Assembly (NCBI RefSeq): GCF_947179165.1
Contig: NC_077240.1
Coordinates: forward strand, 30,490,001 to 30,554,000
DNA length: 64,000 nucleotides
Direction: 5' to 3'
DNA from: Solanum dulcamara
Lineage: Eukaryota > Streptophyta > Magnoliopsida > Solanales > Solanaceae
Shown here: in pieces, positions 47,899-60,987 of the stretch
Position numbering within the stretch: position 1 is the stretch's first letter
How the letters are laid out: each line of letters opens with the position of its first letter
Position numbers and translations under genes: made by a program
Notes under the pieces: generated by a model
Databases searched by the model: none
The model's input: only the letters and a program-made list of their open reading frames with translations
What the model was told of the DNA's origin: nothing

Positions 47899-48495
47899 AC
47901 TCCCTCGCACGACCTTTATCACGTAATCTGGAGCAGGTTAGGGTCTTAACAACTTCCGAAACAATCTCGCAACGCATCTTTCCCCTTTAATTACCATTTT
48001 AACCTTCTTAATTCCCAATATTCACCTTTCACCTATGTATAGGACTATCTTTTGTCCTAGACTTTCCAATTCCCAATATGTTCAACAATGCAGAGAGCGG
48101 TATACGATAAAGTGGAACCTAAATCAATTACCACATACTTATCATAGAAACAAAAACAAATGTCGGTAGTGTACCTGTAGTCGCATCCGAGGAAGGTTCA
48201 GGATCCTGTCGTCCTGCCAATGCATATATACGGTGCGGAGGACCGGCTGAGCTGGGTGCCCCTCCTCCTCTGCCTTGGCCACGGCTCTCTGAAGCCTGGA
48301 AAGTCTTTCCTGGAGGGCGCACAGTTGATGATGAACCAACTGCCGATCCGGCGGGCTGGGCTCTGTCTCCTTCATACCTTAGTGGGCAATTACGCATTAA
48401 ATGGTCAGTCCGACCACAGGCAAAACATGCACCTGTATCTAGTTAGCACCGCCCAACGTGCGACCTGCCACACTGAGAACACCGTAGTGGGGGTT

Positions 48496-50810
48496 TGTAA
48501 TATCCCCTAAAAACGTTGTATACGATGTTTCAATTTTTGCCTAAACATGATACAGCCTCTGTATTTTGGTCATAACTTTTCATAGAAATATCCAAATTGA
48601 GTGATTCAAATTTCTGAGTAACCAAAAGATCATTACCTACAACTTTTATGAAGACCATATTTTAAGATTTGGAGGTTAAGTAGGTCAAATAAATTAATCT
48701 TTGTAAGGTAGGATGCTGTTACGGAAATGAGTGTTTATAGAATAAAAATCATATCTCACTGTAGGTTTATCCAAATTGGTTGATTCGTGAACGATATGAA
48801 ACTATACTTCCATATCTACAATTCTTATGAAGACACCAAATCCTAATAAGGAATTTATCTTATTCAAACGCAGCTTCCAAAAAGAGTATTATGTCAAAGA
48901 TAACTCATTTCACCTACCATAGAAAGATCTAGATACATTTGACATCACTCATGACATAAATTGTCCTCCATTTAACATCATCCATGACATCAATATATTC
49001 CACTAAATTTTTAGATTTTTATTTATAATTATTTTATTTATTGTTAGGTCATCTTTCCCACCTATAAATACCCACCTTATTTCCTCATTTTATTCATCAA
49101 GCTTTCTCAAGCAAATCTTCTCTCTATACACATTCTCAAATATAGTTTTAGTTCTTAGTAGTGAAGAAATACTATTCCGGTGATTCATATATTCCGGGTA
49201 GTACACAAAACGTTCCGGCAAGGAGAGAAGCTAGGACTCAAGAGTGTTCATTAAGTCTTTCGGTACCAACTAAAGCTTCGGTTTACAGGTATGTAAGGTT
49301 TCAATGAGAGTATTCCTTCCACTCTCATGTCTAAATTATTTTGATTATATGATAAATTATATTTATTTTCTTTAAGCTTTACTCTAAGTTATGTGGTGTT
49401 TATCCATGAATTCTTCCATCCATGTAGTCCAAAAACTCTTTCAATTAAATATCTTGATTTTAAGTAATATTTTCTTATGTTAATTCTTATTTTTACTTAA
49501 TAGTATGAATCATGGTTAAACTAATGATTATTGCTCTATTTTGATACAACGTAATTTTATATATATGAATTTATAGCTTGCAAGTAATTCCTCTATTTAT
49601 CTATTTAAAGGTTCTTGAAATTCATGGTGGGTTGTTTAAAGCATGATTTTTAATTAATGATTTTTAAAGTATTTATGTATATTTAATTACATACATATTT
49701 GCAAGTTGAAGTGATTTGAACCCACCTAGTTTTACTATATTTTTAATAAAGTTTGACTTGAAAGCTTTGACTCCAAATAAATGTTTATGAAAGAAATATC
49801 TATGATAAAAAAAGGAGTCTTATGAAATGAAAGAATGATGAAATAATATGAATGATGAATTCTTTATGCAATAAGGACAATTCTTGCATATTTGAATTAT
49901 CAAATGTTTTAATGAGCTATTCTACCGAATATGATGTTTGAATTCTCAAGTTATATACTATGAATATTTTGAAGTATTAAACTATTCCGTGGATTGACTT
50001 AGCACCGAATGAGGCATTGAGGTGGGATTCGGTAAGGGAATCCTAGTAGCAACCCCTTGTCTCATTAACTATGTGCCAACATAGGAGCCCTTGTAGGCTT
50101 AGGCTAATGGATCCATAAATAGCCCTTAAAGTTAAAGTTAAAGAAATGAATGAAGTTGACGGAGTTCTACCTGGCAAGTAGTCTCCCCGGCCAACGTAGG
50201 GGGTTATGTTGGATTCCATGTAATAGCTCGCATGGTCTTAAATGTCGGTTATGGTTAGCTTCCCACAAAATGAATGTTTTAAAGGATATCCATATGATTT
50301 ATTATGCATGTATTACATTATGTTCCATATTACATAAATGTTATAATATTTTCTCAATGTTCATGCATCCTTACATACTTAGTACATTCAAAGTACTAAC
50401 GCATACTCTTTTGCCTACATGATATCACCATGTAGGGATCGGTGCTCCTCCTCGTTCTCCTCCACGTGGCTAGTTGATATTCCATCGAAGACTACTTTTG
50501 GTGAGTTCCCATGTTCCGGGAACAATACTCCTTTGTCTTTCTAGCTTATGATATGTTAAGATATTTTATTATGGCATTTCTTCTATTATGATTGAGGGTG
50601 AGCTAGGAACTTGTCTTAGCCCCATTAAATCTAATAGTTAGAGGTATTGTTGGACATATGTAAGTTGAATATTTATTATTATGATTTCCGCTTGTCTATT
50701 TATCATCATTACCTATGAAAGGCTAAAAGAATGCTAAGAGGCTTGTTTGAGGTACTTTCGGGTTCCTCATTCGCTATGTCACGTCTAGGCCCTAGGCTTG
50801 GGTCGTGACA
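48496..50810 (+). mobile_element. Solo LTR of a second Ty3/gypsy-type family (2315 bp)
   Basis: TGTAATATCCCC...TTGGGTCGTGACA, flanked by GGGTT at 48491-48495 and 50811-50815. Removing it restores the exact 2138-bp internal length. A single LTR without internal DNA implies LTR-LTR recombination after insertion. A TATA box (CTATAAATA, 49062-49070) precedes a CT-rich leader, and CAG|GTATGTAAGG near 49285-49298 looks like a splice donor. A second, reversed copy begins at 63459. Confidence 0.92.
49062..49070 (+). promoter_or_regulatory. TATA box of the solo LTR
   Basis: CTATAAATA about 570 bases into the LTR, followed by TTCATCAAGCTTTCTC, a typical start-site context. Confidence 0.65.
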
Positions 50811-52099
50811 GGGTTGCCCTGTCTTGTTAAAATCAGCTCTATACTGGGACCTTAAAACCCTAGAACTCTGTTCTGGTCCTGAATAGGTAGGACGATCAAA
50901 TCTTCTATCCGCAAATCGAGGAGGTGCACTGGCTGCTGATTGGCCTGAATACCCAGAATGTTGTTGTGCCTATCCCCCTCTGTGCTCACTTCTAGTTTCG
51001 ACAAATCTGCCCTTTTTTCTAGAACCTCCATCCGAATAACGTTCACCTCTTTGTGGTTGGTGTTGTTCCTCCAGGTTTTGGGCGTGGGCTTGGATACGAG
51101 CAATAGTCATCCCATTCTGGAGTGAAGCCGTCAAGCACTCCTTAACTAAATGTGGTCCCAACCCACTCACAAACCGATGTACACAATCTCCCATATCAGC
51201 CACCATGGCTGGGGCATACCTAGCCAAGGAGTTAAAACGGAGGTTATATTCCTGGACGCTCATATTTCCTTGCTTAAGATTCAAGAACATATCGGCTCGA
51301 GCCCGTCGAATCTCCGGTGGTAAGTAATGTCGCAGGAATGCTTCAGTGAACTCCTGCCAGACCGGGGGAGGCACATTTTCTCCCCGCGAAGATATCCAAT
51401 TATTATACCATTGGACTGCCACATCCCGCAATCTATATGAAGCTAACTCCACTGACTCGGTATCTGAAGCATGTATTATCCTCAGTGTTCTCAGCATCTC
51501 ATCTATGAAACCTTGCGGGTCTTCCTCTACTTTTGATCAATAAAATTCTGGTGGTTTTAGGTTGATAAAATCTCGGGCTCTCGCACTCACCGTCCTATCT
51601 CCATGGCCCTCACCTTGCCGCTGAGCTTGTGCGGCAACTAACTGGGTTAGCAACTGAATAGCCTCTGTTATCTGTTGGCCCGAAGCTATTGGCGGTGGAA
51701 CTGGAGGTACTGGAGCTATAACTGGGGCTCCTTCTTGCTCTGCCGACCTGGGGAGAGCATGAGAAGTCTGGGGAGAAGCTTCGTTATTAGACTCGCCTTC
51801 TTCTACCTCCACTGGTGGCTCTCGCTGAACTCTTCTCCCATCCACCGTCTTGTCCCTAAGGGCCGCCATAGCTTTCCTCTTTACCGGCATTACTGAAACC
51901 ATAACACAGGATTAAGAGGAGGACATAGAAACCTAGTAGCATAGCTTTATCGCACGATCTAGAGTACAAAGAAGATCATATTTCCTAAATGCCCTGCAGC
52001 CCCCTGTTTATAAGTGTGGCGCGCTTCACACCCATAATCAGGACTCTACTGGACACGGCTCGTAGACAACCCCTAGGACCGCCTGCTCTGATACCACTT

Positions 52100-54980
52100 T
52101 GTCACGACCCAACCAGGGCCACGACGGGTACCCGAAAGTGTTATTCCGAGCACCTACTATACGTATCCTATTCTTACTACTGAGTGGGCCGAATGAGAGA
52201 TACCATTGTTAATAGCATAATTATAACCATACGTCAACAGACTTTGCTAACATATTACACAACGACGAGCAAAGTTGCAAAACATCTAGCTTTACATATC
52301 TGTCTACGAGCCTCTAAACATGATACATATGACCACAAGGAGGGCCGGTTTCTGCCGTGCCCAAATATATACACGAACTAGTACCGATAAAATGAAGCTC
52401 CGAAACAACTGGAGCGCTCTTGGTGTACTGCTAGTGGAGCTCCTAAGGACCGAACTCGTCCGCCTGCCTACCTGCGTGGCATGAAATGCAGCATCCACAA
52501 GAAGGGACGTCAGTACGAGTAATGTACTGAGTACGTAAGGCATAAAAATCATCATAATAAAGAACATAAGGTATGAATAACCATATCGTAGAATCATGGA
52601 CATATAGTGAGTTAAGAGAGTAACCTGTACATATGAGTGCCCTTTTAGGCCAGATGCCATGCATGCTTGTCTTATCATAAAAAAAACATTTCTTGTTCAT
52701 ATTCATAGAAAATAGAAGTCATATCACCGAACAACGTCGGCGTACCCACATATGTCCCGCATCCGGGCATCCCGCATCCAGGATGAAAATTACTCCAACT
52801 GATCAGGTGGGAATGCGTCTATAGCGCCATATATACACCTCCCCATATCCCACATATACATATACATATACATATAGACAGCATGCAGGAGAGCTCAACG
52901 AAAGTCATGTATCTATCGGAGTGACGGAAGGTCGGTAACCTCCGATTATATTATGAATTAATCACGGTCGCTTTGTCTCACCTTGAAGGAACAATTATTA
53001 TAGGATGAGACTATCAACGAAAGATAATATTAAGAGAACGTAGAATAAGGTCACAATCTCATAAGACGTCAAATCGTATACATATCCACATAGGACCAAT
53101 TTTCAAGACTCGTAGAAAAATCGGAATGAGCTATGATTCAAAATCAAGATAAGAGTCATGTCAAGTACCTTTTGAAAATTACCATGGATTATGTCAAAAT
53201 AAAACTTTTGAAATCATATACGCGTATCTAAGCACGAGAAAATATCCTTTGGAAACTCAAGAAAATTGGCCATCCTAGTGGCTCTACGAATAAGACTTTC
53301 TTGAAATTGTATAAAATGTCATATACTTGTTTCATAAAAATCATGTCAAAAAGAAAGAGTAGCTCTATATATTTATGTCAAAACATGCCAAGAAAAAGAA
53401 GGGTAAACCTTTATTTTGGGGAAACTATAGACATTTTGGAAAACATTGACGGGTTATAGAAAAAAAACAAATAGTCATTCCCTTGGAACCATTGACACCT
53501 AACTTTTGGAAACAAAGAAAATATGGAAGCACTTATAAACCATAACATCGGAATCATGCCTTGAAAGAAAAGGGTAAGCCTTACATACTTATACCAAAGA
53601 CATGCCAAAAGAAGGAACGATTAGCTTTACATACCTTGTCCGCTTCCTTAGTCAATCCCACTTAACTCTTGGCTTTCCCAAAATCTATAACAAGATTAAT
53701 GAATGCCAACATTAGCTATAGGTATCCAAGAACCTCATTCTAAACTAACATTTTGTCTACCGAAATTTCGACAGCACTTCCCCTGTAAATACACCATCCC
53801 CGAGAATCTAACTCGGCCAATTTACCAACAATCATACCAAATCAATATACTACTTTCTCCAAGACCTTCCAATTCCAATAAGAACAATAACAATCTAATC
53901 CCCTTCTTTCAAATTCAATTACCACAACCCAATAATTTACACACTAACCATATCATACTAACAATATTAGCTTCCATATATGCAAGAACATCATATTAAA
54001 TTTACAAACTTCTAAAACAAGTCTCCAACTACTATAACTTTATAAGGATCCTTAAGCTTTTCTCAGCAACATAGAATCCATAACAATAACTAAAATACTA
54101 AATAGAATCAATTCACCATAACTTGCCAAACCACCCCCATATTCGGCCACAACAACTATATGCATATTTTCATGAAGTTTCCATCCATTCCTATACCTTG
54201 CAACAACCACCACATACTACATAAAATTAATCTATTCTTTCCACACAACATCACATACACGGCCAACACCCACATACCTATTTTCATATACTTCATCCAT
54301 TTCTTCACTCTACAACATATACCAACCATCCATAACATATAGAGAAAATTGAAACCTTACCTTTTCCACTTAGTTCTTCAACTTGCTAGAATTGTGCCTT
54401 GCAAGAATGAATAGTCTTCTTGTTCCAACAATCCCTCTATGTTGATTAGGGCCTTCAACTTGCTTAGAATATTAGAAGAATTAATTTTGGAACCAGATTT
54501 CAAGGGATAAAATCCCTAGCTATGCCAATTTTCCTCTCTTATTTCCCCCCCCCCCCTCTTTTCTCCAAGTTTCTTGAGAATTCTAGAAATAGAAAACAAG
54601 ATGACTACTAAGTCATATTTTAGACTTTTCTACTTCTTGAAGTTTCTAGCAAACTAGAAATATATATAAATAGATAGTAAATGGGTAATGGGCTTTCTTG
54701 CTTAATGAACTCAATTTCCAAAAATTTGGGCCATTTCTTGATTTGGGCCTCAACTCTTTTATCATTATTCCTTTGTAGCCCAAACTTATGTATCTCACTT
54801 TTGTAATTCCCAAACTAATTTCCCAAAAATTCCACATAAATTTTTCCCTCGGCCTTCCTCCGTAATTTCACCTCAATGTTCTCTTTAACATTACACCGGT
54901 ATTAAATAAAATAACTCATAACCTCTTTCCTTGCAAGTAAATTGTTTTTTTCCAAATGCGCAAAAGTGCGAGATGTAACA
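52100..54980 (-). repeat. Concatemer LTR 4 (2881 bp)
   Basis: Outermost 5' LTR of the array. The plus-strand right edge GAGATGTAACA is followed by the ACAAC duplication instead of a PPT, so no internal region lies beyond it. Confidence 0.9.
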
Positions 54981-54985
54981 ACAAC
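54981..54985. repeat. Target-site duplication ACAAC, right
   Basis: Partner of 34717-34721; it joins the flanking LTR-like sequence across the array. Confidence 0.85.
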
Positions 54986-55783
54986 TATCGCTAAACATAA
55001 AGCTTAGTGGTGTATAAACTTTGGACTTGGAGCTATTAAACTCTTCAATTCCCTTGTTCATCGCTGGTAGCTCAATAAGGTAAAAGTAAGCTCAAGTGAA
55101 CAAGTATATCAAAGTATCGAATACAAACCTTGAAGAGTTTCAAAATATCAATATTAATATTCGAAGATTCAAGTATCAAGAAAGCTTACAATTCAATTCA
55201 AAAGAGTTGTCAAATAATCAATTTCGCCCAATAGGTACGTCATGCCTTCATACTAAGCACAATCAATATCAAGATGGACTGAAGCCCCGAAATCAAGAAG
55301 GGTCGTCACCCAATATCAAGAGAATCAAGATCCATGTTGAAAGTGGGTTTCCACTCATACCCGAGAATGGATGAAACCCCATCGTTAGAACGAAATATAA
55401 ATTCAAAGTCAAGATGGGCAAGATCTGAATTGACAGGCATGCCAATATCGATGACAAGTCACCGTAACAAGAAGGACAGAGTCCCAACAAGAATAAAAAA
55501 TGATCAAGCAATTCGTACAAGTGGACGATTTAGCGAAAGTTTTACAGTACTTGAGATAATAGTCATACCATAATACAAGACAAGGAGTAAAGAAACAACC
55601 CATCAAAATACTTCAAGTTTCAGAAAATAAAATATTCTAAGTTCAAGTTTATACACGAACCTTGGCGTTTTAGCACATAACAAGTTCTACCACAATTTGA
55701 GAAGCTCAATTCCTCTACGCCATAGACCAACCAAAATTCACTTTGTCAAATAGTTCCTCTTAGCTGGTATAAGCGCATATACT
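54986..55783 (+). repeat. LTR-like sequence of another element, right part
   Basis: Continues 32881-34721 across the array (reads TATCGCTAAACATAAAGCTTAG). No ORF I support. It ends abruptly where the truncated MITE and second copia copy start. Confidence 0.45.
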
Positions 55784-58700
55784 ACTTAAAGTCATTTTGT
55801 GCTTAAAATAGGCCTAATAAATAGTTGAGTTTATTTGTATGAACTTATTTTAATCTGTTTATAAGTTGAAAAATAGCTTATAAGTCAAAAAATAAGTTGG
55901 TCTGCACCTACTTTTTTAAAAACTTATAAGCAGTTTTCAACTTATAAGCTGCTTGAAAATAAGTCAATCCATACAGGCTATAAATTTTCACACCATTCTT
56001 TATACCTAATTACTGCAATGTTACGTTTCTGCTAGGCCAACAGAACATCGACACCATATAAACTTATTACTATTGATCGGCTTCGTAAACATATCTGCTA
56101 GGTTGTCATTAGTGTGAATTTTCTGAATATCCACACTGTCTTCTTCCACCTTCTCACGAACAAAGTGATACTAAAATCGTATGTATTTTGTCTTTGAATG
56201 AAATGTCGGATTCTTTGCAAGATGCAAAGCACTCTGACTGTCATAAAATAGAGCAACATTCTCTTGTTTGTGCCCAAGCTCCTCCAGTAACATTTGCATC
56301 CATATTGCCTCTTTGCTAGCTTGTGTAGCTACTACATATTCTGCTTCCGTCGTAGATGTAGCCACGCTAGATTACAGTTTTGAAACCCAGCTTACAGCTC
56401 CTCTAGCAAAAGTAAACACATAACCTGTGGTGGACTTTCTTTTATCAAGATCACCTGCATAATCTGAATCAACATAACCTTTAACAGTAAAGTCTGATCC
56501 TCCATAACACATTGTAACATCTGAGGTACCATTGACATAACTCAGGATCCTCTTAACAATATTCCAATGCTCTCTACCAGGATTAGTCATGTATCGACTA
56601 ACCACTTCCATTGCTTGTGCAATGTCAGGTCTTGTACATACCATGGCAAACATTAAACTTTCTACTACTGATGCATATGGTACTCGAGACATCTCCATCC
56701 TCTCTACTTTATTACTATGACTCGTTCTTGAGGATAACTTGAAATTAATAGGAAGTGGGGTAGAAATTGACTTACAATCTTGTATCTTAAAGCGTCGCAA
56801 GATTTTTTTCAAGTAGTTCTTTTAAGAAATCCAAATCTTTTTATTCTTTCTGTCTTGGTGAATTTGCATCCATAGAATCTTATTTATTGGTCCAAGTCCT
56901 TCATTTCAAACTCCCTAACCAACTGTGCCTGTAAATTTTATGAGACGATGTTTGTTGGGGTCTGCTACTAACATGTCATCAACATACAATAGCAAAATAA
57001 TAAAATCGTAATCACCAAATCTCTTGTAATAAACACAAGGATCTGAACTATGTTTGTTGTATCCAAGGCTTATAATGAAAGAATCAAATCTCTTATACCA
57101 ACATCTCGGCGCCTGTTTGAGACATTATAGAGATTTGTTCAACCTGCAAACCAAGTTCTCTTTTCCCTGTTCTTCAAAACCTTCTGGTTGGAGCAAGTAA
57201 ATTTCTTCTTCAAGCTCTCCATGAAGAAATACAGTTTTGACATCTAACTGCTCCAAGTACAAATATAGCACACATCGCCAGGACCACTCGAATTAATATG
57301 AGTCGAACCATTGGAGAAAATATCTCATTGAAGTCTATACCTTCTTTCTGAGTGAATCCTTTCACCACCAATCTTACATGATACTTCTCCACTTGATCAT
57401 TACCATTGCGTTTCTTCTTGTAAACCCATTTGTTTCTAATGTACTTCCTTCCTTGTGGAAATTGAATAAGATCTCATGTTTTATTTTTATGAAAAGCTTC
57501 AATTTCTTCTCGCATTGCTTCCATCCACAGAGAATGATTCTTGGCCTTTCATAGCCTCATGAAAAGTTGAAGGCTCTCCATCCTCTGTTAATAGATAGTA
57601 TGCAACATTACCCTCCATAGAATAATTTGAGTGCCAAGCTGGTTCGCTTCTCTCCCTAGTTGACTGTCAAACATGAGGAGTTTTGATCTCAGCTTGCTCT
57701 TGTTCTTCATTCTCTGGTGCTGCCTCAGAAGAAACTGGAGCTTCTTCTATTTCTTTAACTTCAACTGTAGTAATCTCTAATTTTTCTTTTGAAGTGCTAC
57801 CTTCTTTTTGCTTGTATCTTATTTTCAACAAACACAACATCCCTGCTGATTACCACCTTGTAGGTAATGGGATTCCACAAGCGATACCCCTTGTCTCTAT
57901 CAACTTACCCAAAGAAAATACATTCCCTAGATTTCAGATCCAACTTCAATTTTTTTGGGTGTTGTACATAACATAAGTAGGACTTTAGAATATATGTAAG
58001 CGAGAATAATCAGCTGATTTTTCTGTCCAGATCTCCATTGGAGTTTTTAGATCAATTGTCGTTGATGGTGACCGATTGATCACATAATCAGTGTTTTGAC
58101 TATTTTTGCCAAAAGTGATTTTTTCAACCCTACAGTTTCCAACATAGCTCTTGTCCGTTTCAACAAGGTTCTGTTCATCCGCTCTACTATTCCATTTTAT
58201 TGCAGAGTATATGCCACCATGAACTGTCTTTTAATACCTTCTTGTTTACAGAAGATATCAAATTCATCATCAGTGTATTCTGCTCCATTATTTGTCCTCA
58301 AATACTTAATCTTTTTCTCAGATTCAAGTTCCACCCGTGTTTTAAACTCTTTAAAAATAAAAAAAAACATATGTCTTTCTTTTAATTGGATTTACCCAAT
58401 TTCTCCTGGATTAATTATCGATAAATGACACGAAATATTTCTCTCCTCTTAGCGACCCCACCGGTGCTTGTCAGATATCATAGTAGACCAGATCTAATAT
58501 TTCCTTGCTTTTAATAGAGGAACTGCTAAACTTCAGTCTATGTTGCTAACTGGTAACACAATGCTCACAAAAGGGTAGTGAAACCTTTTTGAGTCCCGAA
58601 AGAAGCTTTTGCTCAGCAAGAATCTTCAAACCTCATTCTGTCATATGGACAAGTTTACGATGCCACATCATAGTTGATTCTTCAAATGAATTTGTTGATG

Positions 58701-60134
58701 CGGTTGATGCTTCTTCTTCTTGGTGTGTTTCACCTTTAAGCACATATAGATTTGCAATAATTTTTTTTGCTTTCATCTGTACAAGCGCTCGTTTTGATAT
58801 TTTCATGACTTCACCATGAGTCTTATATGAACATCCATTATCATCTAATTTTCCTAAAGATAATAGATTCTTCCTTAAGTCTTTTACATGTCATACCTCC
58901 TGTATGGTACGTACCGTGCCATCATACATCTTTATTTTGATGGACCCAATACCAATAACATCCAAAGAATGATCATATCTCATGAACACAGACCCTCATG
59001 AGATATGATTATATTGATGGAACCATTCTTTCTAGGAAGTCATGTGTTATATTGCTACTGTGTCCATGATCCAGACATAAGTGAAATATTTTCTTCCTTT
59101 ATTATTTGATATTGCTTCACTACATAAAATATCGTCATCATCCAAGGTACTTGCAAAATTCCCTTTAGCATTTGATGACTCGAGGTATTCACTCTTCTTC
59201 TTGAACTGACAATCTTTTTTGAAGTGCCCTTTCTTGTCATAGTTTTAACACTTGATATTTTTTTTACTTCTTGATTAAGATCTACCATGATTGCGACTCT
59301 CACTGGGGCCACGTTCTGTTGGTCTTCCTCTCACAATCATCAAAGCTTCAGCTTGCTGCGAACTTGCTTGTCTGAATTCCTTATTTTTGCGCTGATTTTC
59401 TTATTTTAAGATAGCGGTTGCAATTTCATCAAAAACTAGATTATTCATATTATTTGTCAGGTTGATGATGAGTTGATCATACGAGTCAGGCGGACTTTGA
59501 AGTAGAAGCTTCACACGCTTAGTCCCCTCTATTTTGAAACCCATTATTGTAAATTGCAAAAATAGAATATTCAAAGTATTAATGTGTTCAGTAACCGACA
59601 TGGACTCTGTCATTCAAAGAGTCTTCAATCTTATTTTTAAGAAGATTTTAATATGCAAAGACTTGGCCTCATACAATCCCGTAAGAGTATTTCATATTTT
59701 CTTTGCCTTCCATTTTTCAGCCATACTAGACAACACTTGATCAGCTAGTTCCAAGTGTAGATCAGCAACTGTGTTGTGTCTATGTCGTTTCACTTGCTAT
59801 CATCAGTAAAGTCTGTGGGCCTACCTTCAATTGCAGCTAAGCAATTGTCTTTTCTCAATATCGCTCTTATTTTTATTTTTCACAATGAGAAATTAGTCTC
59901 ATTAAATTTCTCAACGTCAAACTTTATTGTACTCAACATTGTTATTTGTTTCACATCCTTCTAGATTATTTTTGAATATTATTGGGAACAATCGTGACAA
60001 ACTGTACCGTCACTGAAATTTACTATTCATATGAATAGTACTTTTCACCAAATTTTACTATTCACAAAAATTTACTATTCACAGATAGTACATTTGCATA
60101 AAACAGACAGAATAATCATGGGCTCTGATACCAC
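55784..60134 (-). pseudogene. Copia gag-pol, right copy, decayed
   Basis: Minus strand, 5' to 3': gag (SVTEHINTLN and LLQSPPDSYDQLIINLTNN; 59401-60000), a zinc knuckle with one Cys lost (NYDKKGHFKKDC; about 59220), protease region (WIMD; about 59070), pre-integrase domain (MWHRKLVHMTE; about 58640), integrase remnants (58020-58480), acidic linker (57680-57830), RT with YVDD (about 56970), RNase H (DLDKRKSTTGYVF; 56372-56812) and a truncated MITE (55784-55979). Stops and frameshifts throughout. The order PR-INT-RT-RH is diagnostic of Ty1/copia. Confidence 0.85.
60121..60133 (-). promoter_or_regulatory. Copia primer-binding site
   Basis: Minus strand TGGTATCAGAGCC, one base inside the 5' LTR, complementary to initiator tRNA-Met. 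Confidence 0.9.
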
Positions 60135-60614
60135 TATTGGGAGGAGGAAGCACTACAACTAAAGTTTGATATGATAAAAAATAATAAAAATAAATTGGAC
60201 GCGAGAATTTTACGTGAAAATCTCTCAAATAGATAAAGGGGAAAAACCACGGGGTAGAAGGATCTTACTATGATAATATAGGAGTACACTGCTCTCAAAT
60301 ACAAGGAGAAAACCACAATTAACACTTCTCTCTTGCAATAGGAGCAACTCACTAAAGAGGACACCCAAAACTACAATATTTATTTTGGTGTATAACTCTC
60401 TTTGTATTCTTACTCTTTTGGATTGTATTTTGTGGGATAATCTAAATGAGGGCAAGAGGCCCTCTATTTATAGAAAACAACGCGTAAAATTCGTGTATTG
60501 CACCTCCCTTTTTGACTACGCGTTCTAAACACGTTTTGTTCCCTTTTTGATTACGCGTTTTATTTTCTTTTTTGACTACGCATTCAAAACATTGTAGTAT
60601 TTGACGATCTTGCA
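60135..60614 (-). repeat. Copia 5' LTR (480 bp)
   Basis: Partner of 29790-30274. The PBS-side end reads ...CCCAATA instead of the expected CA, a single transition. It is followed by CATAT. Confidence 0.85.
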
Positions 60615-60619
60615 CATAT

Positions 60620-60987
60620 ATGAGCATAGATCAAGAAAATCTTTGATCAACAAAAACAAAATATAAGGTTAGAAAAAGTTCTTGGGATTTTACTATTGTC
60701 AATCCAATGAAAATGACCTCAAATATGGTATTTTTAGAAGCATCACGATTAGAATCTCGAAGGACTCCAACCAAACCTCTTAGCATACATCGCATACATA
60801 AGGTAAGTAAAACAAATCAATAAAATCATAAAGCGAAAGATAAGTCTCAAGCTAAAATCTCGAGTAGAAAGAAAACTCAAAACAATCCGTCCGAATAAAC
60901 GGAACTTCAAACTCATGAACATGTAAACATGCCTCTTCTAGTTTAGATGGGGGCATAAGACAAGCTCATAGCTCACCCAATATATAC
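60620..60987. other. Flank of the copia element, unidentified
   Basis: No ORF or RNA gene. The text (GCATACATAAGGTAAGTAAAAC; CATAAGACAAGCTCATAGC) is reminiscent of an LTR U3 and may continue the sequence cut at 29784. Confidence 0.3.

Larger units (their letters stand above)
48128..51902 (-). pseudogene. Gag of the gag-only element, copy 3, split by a solo LTR
   Basis: As copy 2, with three breaks: a TGA at 51537 (Gly to stop in PPEFYG), the shared amber at 50970, and a 2315-bp solo LTR inserted just before the Cys-rich region (48496-50810, duplication GGGTT). The CCHC knuckle itself is intact on the left side (about 48390). Confidence 0.85.
34722..54980 (-). mobile_element. Tandem concatemer of a gag-only Ty3/gypsy retrotransposon
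   Basis: Four LTRs (2877, 2879, 2888 and 2881 bp) alternate with three internal regions on the minus strand. Two internals are exactly 2138 bp; the third is 2138 bp after removing a solo LTR and its 5-bp duplication. Each internal has a PBS, a gag with a CCHC knuckle, a 5S-like block and a PPT, but no protease, RT or integrase. Only the outer edges carry the ACAAC duplication. LTRs differ by about 1%, so the insertion is young. Such arrays are expected from unequal crossing-over between LTRs of one insertion. Confidence 0.9.
29790..60614 (-). mobile_element. Ty1/copia retrotransposon, 30.8 kb with nested and duplicated DNA
   Basis: The left (3') LTR 29790-30274 and right (5') LTR 60135-60614 are related, diverged by roughly 8-10%, and are flanked by the same 5 bases CATAT (29785-29789 and 60615-60619). 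A PBS (TGGTATCAGAGCC) abuts the right LTR. So both LTRs appear to come from one insertion. Inside, the RT-RNase H region occurs twice (30597-32607 and about 55985-58010); between the copies lie another element's LTR-like sequence and the gag-only concatemer. All copia coding sequence is broken. Confidence 0.75.
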
